From: Streptomyces netropsis
GTDB taxonomy: Bacteria > Actinomycetota > Actinomycetes > Streptomycetales > Streptomycetaceae
Assembly (NCBI RefSeq): GCF_014203545.1
Contig: NZ_JACHJG010000005.1
Location: forward strand, 259,726 to 323,725
Reading direction: 5' to 3'
DNA length: 64,000 nt
A program made the position numbers and the translations under genes. Positions 45,177 through 54,776 of this stretch are shown here, piece after piece (within the stretch, counting starts at the first letter, position 1; every line of letters starts with the position of its first letter). The notes below the pieces were generated by a model, which saw only the letters and a list, made by a program, of their open reading frames with translations, was not told where the DNA came from and made no database searches.

Positions 45177-46724
45177 ATGACCACCGATTCGCCGCCCGTC
45201 GACCGCCGCCGCTGGCTGGCGCTCGCGGTGGTGATGACCGCGTCCTTCATGGACCTGGTCGACGTCACCATCGTCAACATCGCGATGCCCAGCATCAAGC
45301 GCGACATCGACGCCTCCTTCAGCGCCTTGCAGTGGCTCAGCGAGGGGTACGCGCTCGCGTTCGCCATAGGCCTGATCACGGGCGGCCGGCTCGGCGACAT
45401 CTACGGCCGCAAGAAGGTCTTCCTGCTGGGCATGGGCGGGTTCACCCTCGCCTCGATGCTCTGCGGCGTCGCGGCCGACCCGCAGCTCCTGGTGGCCTCG
45501 CGGGTGCTCCAGGGCGCGATGGGCGCGCTGATGGTGCCTCAGGTGCTGTCCATCGTGCACGTGACCTTCCCCGCCCACGAGCGTGGCAAGGTCTTCGGGA
45601 TGTTCGGCGCCGTCATGGGTCTCGGCGCGGTCTCCGGCCCGCTGCTGGGCGCGCTGCTGACCCAGTGGAACCTCTTCGGCCTGGAGTGGCGGCCGATCTT
45701 CCTGATCAACGTTCCCGTCGGCATCGCCGGACTGCTCCTGGGCCGGCACTTCATCACGGAGTCCAAGGCCCCCAAGGCGCTGCGCCTGGACATCGTCGGC
45801 GTGGCCCTGGCCAGCGTCGCGCTGCTGATGCTGCTCTACCCCCTCACCCAGGGCCGGGAGCACGACTGGCCGCTGTGGGGTTTCGTCTCCATGGCCGGGT
45901 CGGTGCCGATGCTCGCGGCGTTCATCGCGTACGAGCGGTACAAGACGCGCAAGGACGGCTCGCCGCTCGTCGAGCTGTCGCTGTTCAAGGTCAAGAGCTT
46001 CGCGGCGGGCATCGGCGTGCAGCTGACCTTCGGCGTCGCGTCCGGCATCTTCTTCCTGGTCTGGACGCTGTACATGCAGCTCGGGCTGGGCTGGTCGGCG
46101 CTGCGCTCGGGCCTGACGGGCATTCCGTTCTCGCTGGCGATCTCGGTGGCGGCGGGCATGTCCGTGCAGAAGCTGGTGCCGAAGTACGGGCGCAAGGTGC
46201 TCCAGGCGGGTGCGCTGGTGATGGCGGCGGGCGTGCTGACCTACATCTGGGAGGCCGACCGCTACGGCGCGGACATCGAGTCCTGGCAGATGGCGCTGCC
46301 GCTGGCCGTGATGGGCCTGGGCATGGGCCTGATCGTCGCCCCGATCACGGACGCCGTGCTGTCCGAGGTGCCCCGCGACCACGCGGGCTCGGCCTCCGGC
46401 CTGATCAATACGACCCAGCAGCTCGGCAACGCCATCGGTCTGGGCCTGGTCTCCGTGGCCTTCTTCGGCGTCGTGGACGACGCCGACCCGCGCCGCGAGA
46501 CGCCGTCGGACATCTTCGGTGGAGCGTTCACGCACGCCATGTGGTGGGTCGCGGGTGCTCTGCTCGCGGTCTTCGCGCTGATGTTCCTGCTGCCGAAGCG
46601 GTCGAAGCACCACGAGACGGCCGAGGGTGATGGGGAGGAGACGGTCGCTCCCGACGTCGCCGCCGCCGAGGCCGTGGCGGTCGTCCCGGCCCAGGAGGGC
46701 GAGAAGGAGCTGCTGAAGCGGTAA
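45177..46724 (+). CDS. MFS transporter, DHA2 family (EmrB/QacA-type)
   Basis: A 515-residue exporter with about 14 hydrophobic segments. Helix 1 is FMDLVDVTIVNIAMPSIKRDI. Motif A is GGRLGDIYGRKKVFLLG, and motif C is in FGAVMGLGAVSGPLLGALL. The C-terminus is a charged tail of about 45 residues (Glu/Val/Ala-rich). It is divergent from the WYL regulator, its probable repressor. It is distinct in sequence from the exporter at 38678. The substrate is unknown. Confidence 0.93.
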   Translation: MTTDSPPVDRRRWLALAVVMTASFMDLVDVTIVNIAMPSIKRDIDASFSALQWLSEGYALAFAIGLITGGRLGDIYGRKKVFLLGMGGFTLASMLCGVAADPQLLVASRVLQGAMGALMVPQVLSIVHVTFPAHERGKVFGMFGAVMGLGAVSGPLLGALLTQWNLFGLEWRPIFLINVPVGIAGLLLGRHFITESKAPKALRLDIVGVALASVALLMLLYPLTQGREHDWPLWGFVSMAGSVPMLAAFIAYERYKTRKDGSPLVELSLFKVKSFAAGIGVQLTFGVASGIFFLVWTLYMQLGLGWSALRSGLTGIPFSLAISVAAGMSVQKLVPKYGRKVLQAGALVMAAGVLTYIWEADRYGADIESWQMALPLAVMGLGMGLIVAPITDAVLSEVPRDHAGSASGLINTTQQLGNAIGLGLVSVAFFGVVDDADPRRETPSDIFGGAFTHAMWWVAGALLAVFALMFLLPKRSKHHETAEGDGEETVAPDVAAAEAVAVVPAQEGEKELLKR

Positions 46725-46767
46725 CGCCTTCGCGCGCACTCCGGGACCCCGGGGGGAGCAGGGGACA

Positions 46768-46795
46768 GGGCCCGGTCGGTGATCCGACCGGGCCC
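46768..46795 (+). terminator. Terminator of DHA2 gene
   Basis: GGGCCCGGTCGG (46768-46779) and CCGACCGGGCCC (46784-46795) form a perfect 12-bp stem with loop TGAT, followed by GTTTCC. Confidence 0.85.
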
Positions 46796-46829
46796 GTTTC
46801 CGTCTGTTCGATGCCCGAGTCTGTTTACT

Positions 46830-46837
46830 TTCCGGAA
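46830..46837. promoter_or_regulatory. Small palindrome upstream of fruR
   Basis: TTCCGGAA lies 60 bp before the fruR start. It is a possible half of an operator for autoregulation of the fructose operon. Short and unproven. Confidence 0.2.
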
Positions 46838-46897
46838 CCGTGGCCGTAATCTGGCGGCGAAACCACAGGGTCGGGCATGGAACGGATGTAAAACCAC

Positions 46898-47659
46898 ATG
46901 TACGCACCGGAGCGCCAGCAGGAGATCCTCCGCCTCGCCCGCGAGAGCGGCCGGGTGGACGTGCTGTCCCTCGCCGAGGAGTTCCAGGTCACCTCCGAGA
47001 CCGTCCGGCGCGACCTCAAGGCCCTGGACCGGGCCGGGCTGCTGCGCCGGGTGCACGGCGGTGCGATCCCCGTCGGACGGCTCGACTTCGAGCCCGACCT
47101 CGCCGAGCGCGAGAGCACGGCGGCGGACGAGAAGGACGCCATCGCACGGGCCGCGCTCGCCGAACTGCCCGCCGGCGGCAGCGTGATCATCGACGCCGGT
47201 ACGACGGCCGCGCGGTTCGCGGGCCTCCTCCCGCTGGACCGCGAACTCACCGTCGTCACCCACGCCCTGCCCGTCGCCGCCCGCCTCGCGGACCACCCCG
47301 GCATCTCCCTCCACCTCGTCGGCGGACGGGTGCGGCACCGCACCCGCGCGGCCGTCGACGCCTGGGCGCTGCGCGCGTACGCCGAGATCAACGCCGACGT
47401 CGTCTTCCTCGCGACCAACGGCTTCTCCGTGGGCGACGGCCTCACCACCCCGGACCTGGCCGAAGCCGCCGTCAAGCGGGCGACCGTCGCCGCCGCGCGG
47501 CGGGTGGTGCTCCTCGCCGACTCCGGCAAGTTCGGCCGACGGCACTTCGCGCGCTTCGGGGACCTCGCCGACGTGGACGTGCTGATCACCGACACCGGCC
47601 TCGCCCCCGAGGACGCCCTCGCCATCGAGCGCGCCGGCACCCGGACGGTACGCGCGTGA
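46898..47659 (+). CDS. fruR: DeoR-family regulator of the fructose operon
   Basis: A 253-residue repressor. The DeoR helix-turn-helix RVDVLSLAEEFQVTSETVRRDLKALDRAGLLRRVHGG fills about residues 18-55. A sugar-phosphate-binding domain (DeoRC, about 75-235) has IDAGTTAARFA and FLATNGFSVGDGLTTPDLAEAAVK. It is first in the operon with fruK, which starts inside its stop codon (GTGA), and fruA. By analogy it is inactivated by fructose 1-phosphate. The same gene order exists in S. coelicolor. Confidence 0.92.
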   Translation: MYAPERQQEILRLARESGRVDVLSLAEEFQVTSETVRRDLKALDRAGLLRRVHGGAIPVGRLDFEPDLAERESTAADEKDAIARAALAELPAGGSVIIDAGTTAARFAGLLPLDRELTVVTHALPVAARLADHPGISLHLVGGRVRHRTRAAVDAWALRAYAEINADVVFLATNGFSVGDGLTTPDLAEAAVKRATVAAARRVVLLADSGKFGRRHFARFGDLADVDVLITDTGLAPEDALAIERAGTRTVRA

Positions 47660-48603
47660 TCCTCACCGTCACCCCCAACCCGAGCCTGGACCGTACGTAC
47701 GAGGTCCCCCGGCTGGAGCGCGGCGCGGTGCTGCGCGCCGCCGCCGACCGGGTCGACCCCGGCGGCAAGGGCGTCAACGTCTCGCGCGCGGTGGCCGCCG
47801 CCGGGCACCGCACGGTGGCGGTGCTGCCGCTCGGCGGCCCGGAGGGCGCGCTGCTGGCGCGGCTGCTCGGCGACCTCGGCATCGACGTGGCGGGCGTGCC
47901 CGTGCGGGGCTCGACCCGGGTCAACATCGCGGTCGCCGAACCGGACGGCACCCTCACGAAGGTCAACGCGGCCGGCCCCGAACTGGGCCGCGCCGAGGCG
48001 GAGTCGCTGCTGACGACCGTGCGGGACCGGTCGGCGGGCGCCGACTGGATCGCCTGCTGCGGCAGCCTCCCGCGCGGGCTCCCGCCCGAGTGGTACGGGC
48101 AGTTGGTGGCCCGCGCCCACGACGCCGGCGCCCGCATCGCCCTGGACACCTCCGGGCCGGCCCTGACCGCCGCGCTGCGGATGCGCCCGGACGTCGTCAA
48201 GCCCAACGCGGAGGAACTGTCGCTGGCCGTCGGCCGCCCGCTCGCCACGGTCGGCGACGCGGCCGAGGCGGCGGCGGAACTGCGCGGCCTGGGCGCGCGG
48301 GCGGTCCTGGCCAGCCTCGGCGCCGACGGCCAACTACTGGTCGACGACTCCGGTACGTACTTCGGCACCGCCCGCGTCCCGTCCGTGCGCAGCAACGTCG
48401 GCGCGGGCGACGCGTCACTGGCCGGCTTCCTCGCCGCGGGCGGCACGGGCCCCGAGGCCCTCGCCGCCGCCCTCGCCCACGGCGCGGCGGCGGTCCAGCT
48501 CCCGGGCAGCGCCATGCCGACACCGACGGACCTCGACCCGTCGTCGGTGACGGTGACCTCCGAGGTTCCCTCCGTCCGTGCCCTGACGGAGCCGGTGCGG
48601 TGA
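47656..48603 (+). CDS. fruK: 1-phosphofructokinase
   Basis: A 315-residue PfkB-family kinase converting fructose 1-phosphate to fructose 1,6-bisphosphate. It has MILTVTPNPSLDRTYEV, GGKGVNVSRAVAAAGH (substrate site) and NVGAGDASLAGFLA, the anion hole and catalytic Asp near residue 250. GTG at 47656 overlaps the fruR stop by 4 bp, so the two are coupled. It acts on the product of the FruA permease. Confidence 0.95.
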   Translation: MILTVTPNPSLDRTYEVPRLERGAVLRAAADRVDPGGKGVNVSRAVAAAGHRTVAVLPLGGPEGALLARLLGDLGIDVAGVPVRGSTRVNIAVAEPDGTLTKVNAAGPELGRAEAESLLTTVRDRSAGADWIACCGSLPRGLPPEWYGQLVARAHDAGARIALDTSGPALTAALRMRPDVVKPNAEELSLAVGRPLATVGDAAEAAAELRGLGARAVLASLGADGQLLVDDSGTYFGTARVPSVRSNVGAGDASLAGFLAAGGTGPEALAAALAHGAAAVQLPGSAMPTPTDLDPSSVTVTSEVPSVRALTEPVR

Positions 48604-48766
48604 CCGGGGCAGGGGGCGGGCACCGGACTCTCCGCAGCCGCCGATTACGGCACGCCCTGACGCCGGGGAACCACCCGGCACCGATGCGGGAGTCCGCACC
48701 CGCCGTCCCCTGACGTCCCTCCCCCCCACCGCCCGCAGGGCGCTACCGCGAGCAAAGGAGCCCGCG

Positions 48767-50839
48767 ATGAGTGAGCTGATCACGGCTGACCTGGTCGATC
48801 TCGACCTGTCCGCCGAGACCAAGGAAGCCGCGGCGAGATCGCTCGCCGAACGCATGCGGGACCTGGGACGCGTCACCGACCTCGACGGCTTCCTCGCCGA
48901 CGTCGCCGCGCGCGAGGCCCAGATGCCCACCGGTCTCGACGGGGGCATCGGCATACCCCACTGCCGCAGCGAACACGTCACCGAACCGACCCTCGCCTTC
49001 GGCCGCTCCGCCGCGGGCATCGACTTCGGCGCCCCGGACGGCCCGGCGGACCTGATCTTCCTCATCGCGGCCCCGACGGGCGGCGACGCCGACCACCTGT
49101 CGATCCTGTCCGCGCTGGCCCGCCACTTGATGGACCCGGAGTTCACGTCCGCGCTGCGCGCGGCGGGGGAGCCCGGCGTGGCGGCGGCCTTGATCCGTGG
49201 CGACGAGCCGGAGCCGTCGGTGGACGGCGACGCGGCACCGGGGGCCGACGACGTGCCCGCGCCTGCGGCGGCCGAGGTTGCCGCGACGCCGTCCGACGGC
49301 GGTGACACGGCCGGTACGGGCGAGCGCCCTGCCACCGGCCCCGGGCCGGCCGCGTCGCCGACTGCCGACGCCCACCCCTTCCGTATCGTCGCCGTCACCT
49401 CCTGTCCCACCGGTATCGCGCACACCTATATGGCCGCCGAGGCCCTGGAGTCAGCCGGGCGGGCCGCCGGGGTGGAGGTGGTGGTCGAGACGCAGGGATC
49501 CGCCGGGTTCGTGAAGCTGGACCCGGCGGTCGTCGCCGCGGCGGACGGAGTGATCTTCGCGCACGACGTCGAGGTGCGGGACAAGGACCGCTTCGCGGGG
49601 CTGCCGACCGTGGACGTCGGGGTCAAGGCCGGGATCAACCGGCCCGGCGAGCTGATCGCCGAGGTGCGGGAGAAGGCCGCGCGCGGCGAACGCGTCGCTC
49701 CCGCCGCCCCCATGGACGCGGGAGCCGACGCGGGGGACGGCTTCGCGACCCGGCTGCGCAAGTGGCTGATGACCGGGGTCAGTTACGTGGTCCCCTTCGT
49801 CGCGGCGGGCGGGCTGCTGATCGCGCTCGCCTTCGCCATCGGCGGGTACGGGATCGACAAGGCGCCTTCCGTGGCCGACCACTTCGCGTGGACCGAGTCC
49901 GCGAGCTGGGCCGCGCTGCTGTTCCAGATCGGCGGCGTCGCGTTCGCGTTCCTCGTGCCGGTCCTGGCCGGGTTCATCGCGTACGGCATGGCCGACCGCC
50001 CCGGTCTCGTCCCCGGGTTCGTCGGCGGCTCCATCGCGCTGACGGTCGACGCGGGCTTCCTCGGCGGCCTGACCGCGGGTCTCCTCGCGGGCGCGGTCGT
50101 CATGGCCGTGCAGCGGATCGACGTACCGGCCGCGCTGCGCGGCATCATGCCGGTCGTGGTGATTCCGCTGCTGTCCTCGGCGGTCGTCGGCTTTCTGATG
50201 TTCCTGGTGGTCGGCAAGCCCGTCGCCGCGTTGCAGAAGGCACTGACCGACTGGCTGGGCGGACTGTCCGGGACCAACGCCGTCATCCTGGGCGCCCTCC
50301 TCGGCCTGCTCATGGCCGCCGACCTCGGCGGTCCGCTCAACAAGGTCGCGTACGCCTTCGCCGTCGGCGGCCTCGCCGACCCCAACGAGGGCAGCCTGAA
50401 GGTGATGGCCGCGGTCATGGCGGCCGGAATGGTCCCGCCGCTGGCGATGGCACTGGCCACGACCGTGCGCGGACGGCTCTTCACCGCCTCCGAGCGGGAG
50501 AACGGCAAGGCGGCCTGGGTGCTCGGGGCGTCCTTCATCACCGAGGGCGCGATCCCGTTCGCGGCGGCGGACCCGCTGCGGGTGATCCCCTCGGCGATGG
50601 CGGGCGGCGCGGTCACCGGCGCCCTGTCCATGGCCTTCGGCTGCACACTGCGCGCCCCGCACGGTGGTGTCTTCGTGGTGCCGCTGATCGGCTCGCCGTT
50701 CCTCTGTCTGCTCGCCGTCGTGGCGGGCACGGCGGTCAGTGCCGCCGTGGTGCTCCTGCTCAAGGGCCTCCGCAGGCCCGCCCCGCCGCAGGCCGCCCTC
50801 CCGGCCGAGGACGGGGCGCCGGTCGCCGCGGCTGTCTGA
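48767..50839 (+). CDS. fruA: PTS fructose transporter subunit IIABC
   Basis: A 690-residue enzyme II. EIIA (about 1-145) has the phosphorylated His65 in GIGIPHCRSEH. An Ala/Pro/Asp-rich linker follows (about 150-205). EIIB (about 205-305) has Cys213 in VAVTSCPTGIAHTYMAAEAL. EIIC (about 330-680) has about 9 membrane segments. It imports fructose and phosphorylates it to fructose 1-phosphate. ATG has AAAGGAG upstream. It follows fruK after a 163-bp gap, which may have an additional promoter. Confidence 0.95.
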   Translation: MSELITADLVDLDLSAETKEAAARSLAERMRDLGRVTDLDGFLADVAAREAQMPTGLDGGIGIPHCRSEHVTEPTLAFGRSAAGIDFGAPDGPADLIFLIAAPTGGDADHLSILSALARHLMDPEFTSALRAAGEPGVAAALIRGDEPEPSVDGDAAPGADDVPAPAAAEVAATPSDGGDTAGTGERPATGPGPAASPTADAHPFRIVAVTSCPTGIAHTYMAAEALESAGRAAGVEVVVETQGSAGFVKLDPAVVAAADGVIFAHDVEVRDKDRFAGLPTVDVGVKAGINRPGELIAEVREKAARGERVAPAAPMDAGADAGDGFATRLRKWLMTGVSYVVPFVAAGGLLIALAFAIGGYGIDKAPSVADHFAWTESASWAALLFQIGGVAFAFLVPVLAGFIAYGMADRPGLVPGFVGGSIALTVDAGFLGGLTAGLLAGAVVMAVQRIDVPAALRGIMPVVVIPLLSSAVVGFLMFLVVGKPVAALQKALTDWLGGLSGTNAVILGALLGLLMAADLGGPLNKVAYAFAVGGLADPNEGSLKVMAAVMAAGMVPPLAMALATTVRGRLFTASERENGKAAWVLGASFITEGAIPFAAADPLRVIPSAMAGGAVTGALSMAFGCTLRAPHGGVFVVPLIGSPFLCLLAVVAGTAVSAAVVLLLKGLRRPAPPQAALPAEDGAPVAAAV

Positions 50840-50868
50840 CCCCGGCGCGAGGCCCCGTCCGGGCCCGC

Positions 50869-52038
50869 TCAGTCGCCGTACAACTCGCGGTAGGAGGGGA
50901 AGACGCCGCCCGGGCCGTCCACCCCCTCCGCCGCGAGCACGGCCTTCGCCACGGACCGGGTGAGGACGTCCGCGCCCGCGGCCAGGATCTCGTTGAGAAC
51001 GCCGAGTTCGAGAACGCCGCGTTCGAGATCACCGAGCTCCCCCGCGGTGCTCCCGGCGATCATCGGCCGCTCGCCCGTGGCCAGGGCGAAGACCGTGTCA
51101 CCGTCGGTCAGCAGATGCACGGGCCGCACGGCGCGGGCCAGGCCGTCGTGGGACGTGCCCGCCAGCTTCTGCGCCTGGGCGCGGGTCAGGACGGCGTCCG
51201 TGGCGACGACGGCGATCGTGGTGTTGAGCGGCGGCCGCGCGGACGCGGCCGAGCGCTTCGCCGACTCCTGCCGTGCGGCGTCCAGGGCCTGCTGGGCGGC
51301 GACGTGGCGGTCCGCCGAGGGGTACTCGACCCGGCCCTCGAAGAGCCGCCCGTACAGCGCTCCCGTCAGTGGATCGGCCGCCGACCCCACCGCGTTGACC
51401 GCCGCGACGGCCGCCACCGTCACCCCCGAGGGCAGCACCACGCTCGCCGTGCCGATGCCGCCCTTGAGGCCGCCGACCACCGCACCCGTGCCCGCGCCGA
51501 CGTTGCCCTGCGCGACGGGCGCCCCCGGCTTCGTACGGGAAGCCGCCTCGGCGGCCTCCCGGCCGAGCGCCGCGTCGGGGCGGGCCCGCCAGTCACCGCC
51601 GCGGCCCAGGTCGAACAGGGCCGCCGCGGGCACGACGGGCACCACCTGGGCGGGGTCCGGGCCGACGCGGAAACCACGACCCGCGTCCTCCAACCAGCCC
51701 ACCACCCCGGACGCGGCGTCCAGCCCGAAGGCGCTGCCGCCGGTGAGCACGACCGCCTCGACGCGCTGGACGAGATTGCGCGGGTCGAGCGCGTCCGTCT
51801 CCCGCGTCCCGGGCCCACCACCCCGTACGTCCACGGCCGCGACCGCGCCGCCTTCCTCGGTGAGCACCACAGTGGTCCCGGTCAGCGCCCCGCCCTCGGT
51901 GCGCTGCGCGTGGCCCACCCGCAGTCCGGCCACATCGGTCAGGGCGTCCAAGGGGCCGGGGCGTGGGCCGGAGGTGGGGGAAGCGAAGAAAAGGGCATCG
52001 GTGCTGTCGGCGGTCTGCGCGGTCCGGTCGTCAGTCAT
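50869..52038 (-). CDS. P1-family (DmpA-like) peptidase
   Basis: A 389-residue self-processing Ntn-type hydrolase. It has LTDVAGLRVGHAQ near the N-terminus, VLTGGSAFGLDAASGVVGWLE, GNVGAGTGAVVGGLKGG and PPLNTTIAVVATDAVLT, where the conserved Thr after Asn is the presumed nucleophile at the cleavage site. DmpA proteins are L-aminopeptidases with D-Ala esterase/amidase activity; the substrate here is unknown. It is convergent with fruA. The ltrA gene lies upstream on the same strand, 40 bp away. Confidence 0.9.
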   Translation of the reverse strand: MTDDRTAQTADSTDALFFASPTSGPRPGPLDALTDVAGLRVGHAQRTEGGALTGTTVVLTEEGGAVAAVDVRGGGPGTRETDALDPRNLVQRVEAVVLTGGSAFGLDAASGVVGWLEDAGRGFRVGPDPAQVVPVVPAAALFDLGRGGDWRARPDAALGREAAEAASRTKPGAPVAQGNVGAGTGAVVGGLKGGIGTASVVLPSGVTVAAVAAVNAVGSAADPLTGALYGRLFEGRVEYPSADRHVAAQQALDAARQESAKRSAASARPPLNTTIAVVATDAVLTRAQAQKLAGTSHDGLARAVRPVHLLTDGDTVFALATGERPMIAGSTAGELGDLERGVLELGVLNEILAAGADVLTRSVAKAVLAAEGVDGPGGVFPSYRELYGD

Positions 52039-52078
52039 GGGGCATGCGTATCACGTGAGCTGAATGCCCGTCAGGCCC

Positions 52079-53284
52079 TCACCCCGCCTCCTGTGCGCGT
52101 CCGTTCGCCTCCGCCCTCCGTGCCGCCAGCGTGACCCCCACCGCGACCGTCAGGGTCGCCACCAGCCCGGTGAACAGCACCGCCGTCCGGCCCGCGTACG
52201 TACAGGCCAGCACGAGCACGGCCGAGACGGGCAGGACCAACTGCTGGGCCATGCCCCGCTTGTGGTGCCGGGAGTGGATCATCCACACCGAGAACATGAA
52301 CAGCGCCGTGGGCAGCGTGACGGCGCCGGCCGCCGCAAACGCCGAGATGTGCGCCTTGCCGATGGTCTCCTCGATCGCCACCTCGATGCCCGCCCCGATC
52401 GCCGCCGCCGAACCGAAGACCAGATAGTGCCCGTACCCCCAGGCGAACGCCTGTCGGTTGGAGGCCAGATGGAGATGGATGGGCACGGCGAAATAGATCC
52501 AGTAGGCGGCGAAGATGATCAGCAGGCCGCCGCCCGCGATCGGCAGCAGGGTGTCCAGCGCCTCGTCGTCGTCCAGGGCCGACTGGACGGCCACCGTGGC
52601 CGCGAGGACGGTCTCGCCCAGCACGATGATGGTGAACAGGCCGTACCGCTCCGCGATGTGGTGTGGATGCCAGCCCGTCTGATGCCGGCGCTCGGCGATC
52701 GCGGGCACCGACATCTCGACGATCGCCATCCCCAGGAAGAGCCACGACTTGGCGTCGTCGGGCAGGAGCAACAGGCCCAGCCAGCCGACCTGGCACAGGC
52801 TCACCCCCGCCGCGTACATCAGCGCCGTGCGCCGCTCCTCGCCCCGCGTCGAGTACGCCGCCCGCAGCCACTGGGTGACCAGCGCCAGCCGCATCACCAG
52901 GTAGCCGAACCAGACCACCGTGAAGTCGCTGTCGTTGAAGGCCCGGGGGATGCCCGCCGCCAGGATCAGCACCCCGGCCATCTGGACCAGCGTCACCACG
53001 CGGTACGGAACGTCGTCCGTGTCGTACGCGGAGGAGAACCAGGTGAAATTTACCCAAGCCCACCAAATCGCAAAAAACATCATCAGGTAGCCCGGAATGC
53101 CGGTCCCCGGGTGCCCCTCGGCGAGCGCGTGCACCAGCTGTCGGCCCGCCTGCGCCACCGCGGCCACGAAGCACAGGTCGAAGAACAGCTCCAGCGGGGT
53201 CGCGGCGCGGTGCTCCTCCTCGCGACCGCGCGCGGCCATCGGGCGCAGCAGCGAGGTGTGCCGCACGTGCGGGTGGCCGCTCAT
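52079..53284 (-). CDS. Low temperature requirement protein A (LtrA family)
   Basis: A 401-residue membrane protein with about 11 hydrophobic segments. It has the LtrA motifs ATPLELFFDLCFVAAVAQAGRQLV at the N-terminus, IWWAWVNFTWFSSAYDTDDV and HHIAERYGLFTIIVLGETVLA. LtrA was named for cold growth of Listeria; the biochemical function is unknown. ATG at 53284 is used; 53239 is an alternative. It probably co-transcribes with the P1 peptidase gene. Confidence 0.92.
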   Translation of the reverse strand: MSGHPHVRHTSLLRPMAARGREEEHRAATPLELFFDLCFVAAVAQAGRQLVHALAEGHPGTGIPGYLMMFFAIWWAWVNFTWFSSAYDTDDVPYRVVTLVQMAGVLILAAGIPRAFNDSDFTVVWFGYLVMRLALVTQWLRAAYSTRGEERRTALMYAAGVSLCQVGWLGLLLLPDDAKSWLFLGMAIVEMSVPAIAERRHQTGWHPHHIAERYGLFTIIVLGETVLAATVAVQSALDDDEALDTLLPIAGGGLLIIFAAYWIYFAVPIHLHLASNRQAFAWGYGHYLVFGSAAAIGAGIEVAIEETIGKAHISAFAAAGAVTLPTALFMFSVWMIHSRHHKRGMAQQLVLPVSAVLVLACTYAGRTAVLFTGLVATLTVAVGVTLAARRAEANGRAQEAG

Positions 53285-53483
53285 CGGCGACGGTCGCCGC
53301 GCGCCGGTCCGCCGCCCCCGCGCGCGGCGGGTCCGGCGGCTCGCGGAACGGGTGTGGGCGACGTCACATGACTCATGCGGCGATTGTCACCGCTGTCGAC
53401 GTCCGCCGCGCGCGGAAGGCGCCCCGGCCCCGCACGGGCGACCGCGGGGCCGTCGCTCGCGCGGGCGACCGTACCCTGGAGGC

Positions 53484-53666
53484 ATGAGCACCGCCCCCGA
53501 GCCCACTCCCAAGCCGCGCAACCCCGCCGCCCTGATCTTCGACGACCCGCTGTCGCAGCAGTCCTCGGACGACACCGACCGCGGCTGGGGCGACCGGCCG
53601 AGCGGCGGCGACAGCGCGGGCGACCTGGCCCGGTTCCTGGCCGAGAAGCCGCCCCACCACATCTGA
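53484..53666 (+). CDS. Small conserved hypothetical protein
   Basis: A 60-residue soluble protein, STAPEPTPKPRNPAALIFDDPLSQ, ending in ARFLAEKPPHHI. ATG has CTGGAGG 4 nt upstream. This kind of acidic, disordered protein is found next to mscL in other Streptomyces, but no function is assigned. It is convergent with mscL, 30 bp apart. Confidence 0.75.
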   Translation: MSTAPEPTPKPRNPAALIFDDPLSQQSSDDTDRGWGDRPSGGDSAGDLARFLAEKPPHHI

Positions 53667-53696
53667 CGCCCGGCCGCCCGGGGGACGGCCCCGCCG

Positions 53697-54176
53697 CTAC
53701 CGCTGGACCGGGACGGTCTCCGAGGCCGGGCCGCGGCGCTGCTCGACGAGCGCGTCCCGGATCTGCTCGAGCAGCTCGATCTCCGTCACCTGCGCCGGGG
53801 TGGCCTCCGCCGGAGCCTTGGCGGCCTGGCGGTCCTGCCAGCGCTTCATCGGCAGCAGCATCAGGAAGTAGACGACCGCGGCGGTGATCAGGAAGGTCAG
53901 CGCGGCGCTGAGCACCGAGCCCCACTGGATGTAGACGCCGCTGGTCACCTCGCCCGCCTTGTTCATGGCGCAGGGGCCCTTGAGGCACGAGGCGTAGCTG
54001 GTCAGGTCCTTGGTGCCGAAGGCGCCGACGATCGGGTTGATGACACCCTTGACCACCGAGTTCACGATGTTGGTGAACGCCGCGCCGATGACAACGGCGA
54101 CCGCGAGGTCTATCACGTTGCCCCGCATCAGGAATGCCTTGAATCCTCCAAGGACCCCTGTCTTCTTCTCGCTCAC
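53697..54176 (-). CDS. mscL: Large-conductance mechanosensitive channel MscL
   Basis: A 159-residue channel opening under membrane tension to release solutes. It has the family core KAFLMRGNVIDLAVAVVIGAAFTNIVNSVVKGVINPIVG in the first helix. The second helix has LTFLITAAVVYFLMLLPMKRWQ, and an acidic C-terminal helix follows. The periplasmic loop has two cysteines, as in actinobacteria. GTG at 54176 has GAGAGAGG about 7 nt upstream and starts VSEKKTGVLGGFKAF as in relatives; an ATG at 54224 is less likely. Confidence 0.96.
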   Translation of the reverse strand: MSEKKTGVLGGFKAFLMRGNVIDLAVAVVIGAAFTNIVNSVVKGVINPIVGAFGTKDLTSYASCLKGPCAMNKAGEVTSGVYIQWGSVLSAALTFLITAAVVYFLMLLPMKRWQDRQAAKAPAEATPAQVTEIELLEQIRDALVEQRRGPASETVPVQR

Positions 54177-54269
54177 CGAAAAGCCTCTCTCTGTACGCAC
54201 CTGTGGCGGAATGGTTGGTTCCATAACCTACGAGAGAGTCTGGCAGTCCTGTCCAATCGGCAGGCTCGA

Positions 54270-54563
54270 TCAGGCGAACCGGAGCTGCGTCAGCGCGGGG
54301 GCGCACAGGATCACCGCCCCGGCGGCCGCCACGATCCCGACCCCCAGCAGCCGCCTTCTGCGCCGCCCGGCCCGGCCCGGCCGATACCGCCCCCGGCCCA
54401 CCCGGACCGGTGCGAAGTGCGGCACCCCGCGCGTCGGCGGCGGTGTGTAGGCGTACGCCCCCGAAGCCGATGGCGGTGCGAAGGCCGAAGGCGGCGGAGA
54501 GAAGGGGAGCGACGAGGGTAAGGAGGGCGACGAAGGAGAGGGGAGCGGACCAAAAGGGGACAC
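54270..54563 (-). CDS. Possible small Pro-rich membrane protein
   Basis: A 97-codon frame. The N-terminal half is Pro/Ser-rich, then an Arg-rich segment (RYRPGRAGRRRRRLL) precedes one hydrophobic helix (VGIVAAAGAVILCAPAL). The start is a GTG without a good ribosome-binding site. Basic stretch plus helix is a plausible membrane anchor. Confidence is limited by biased composition. Confidence 0.4.
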   Translation of the reverse strand: MSPFGPLPSPSSPSLPSSLPFSPPPSAFAPPSASGAYAYTPPPTRGVPHFAPVRVGRGRYRPGRAGRRRRRLLGVGIVAAAGAVILCAPALTQLRFA

Positions 54564-54776
54564 GAGCGACCACCGCCTGCGGTGAGGAGCGCCAACCGGA
54601 CGCTCCCCACGATCCAGGCAACCGCCCGATCCCGCTGGGCCCTGTGGACTACCGCCCGGTTGTGGACAACCTCGTCACCCCCGCGAGCCAGGCCCCGGCC
54701 CCGCGAACCGCCCGGCACGCGCCCGCAACCGCCCCGCAACCGCCCCGCAACCACCTCGCACACGCCCCGCACGCAC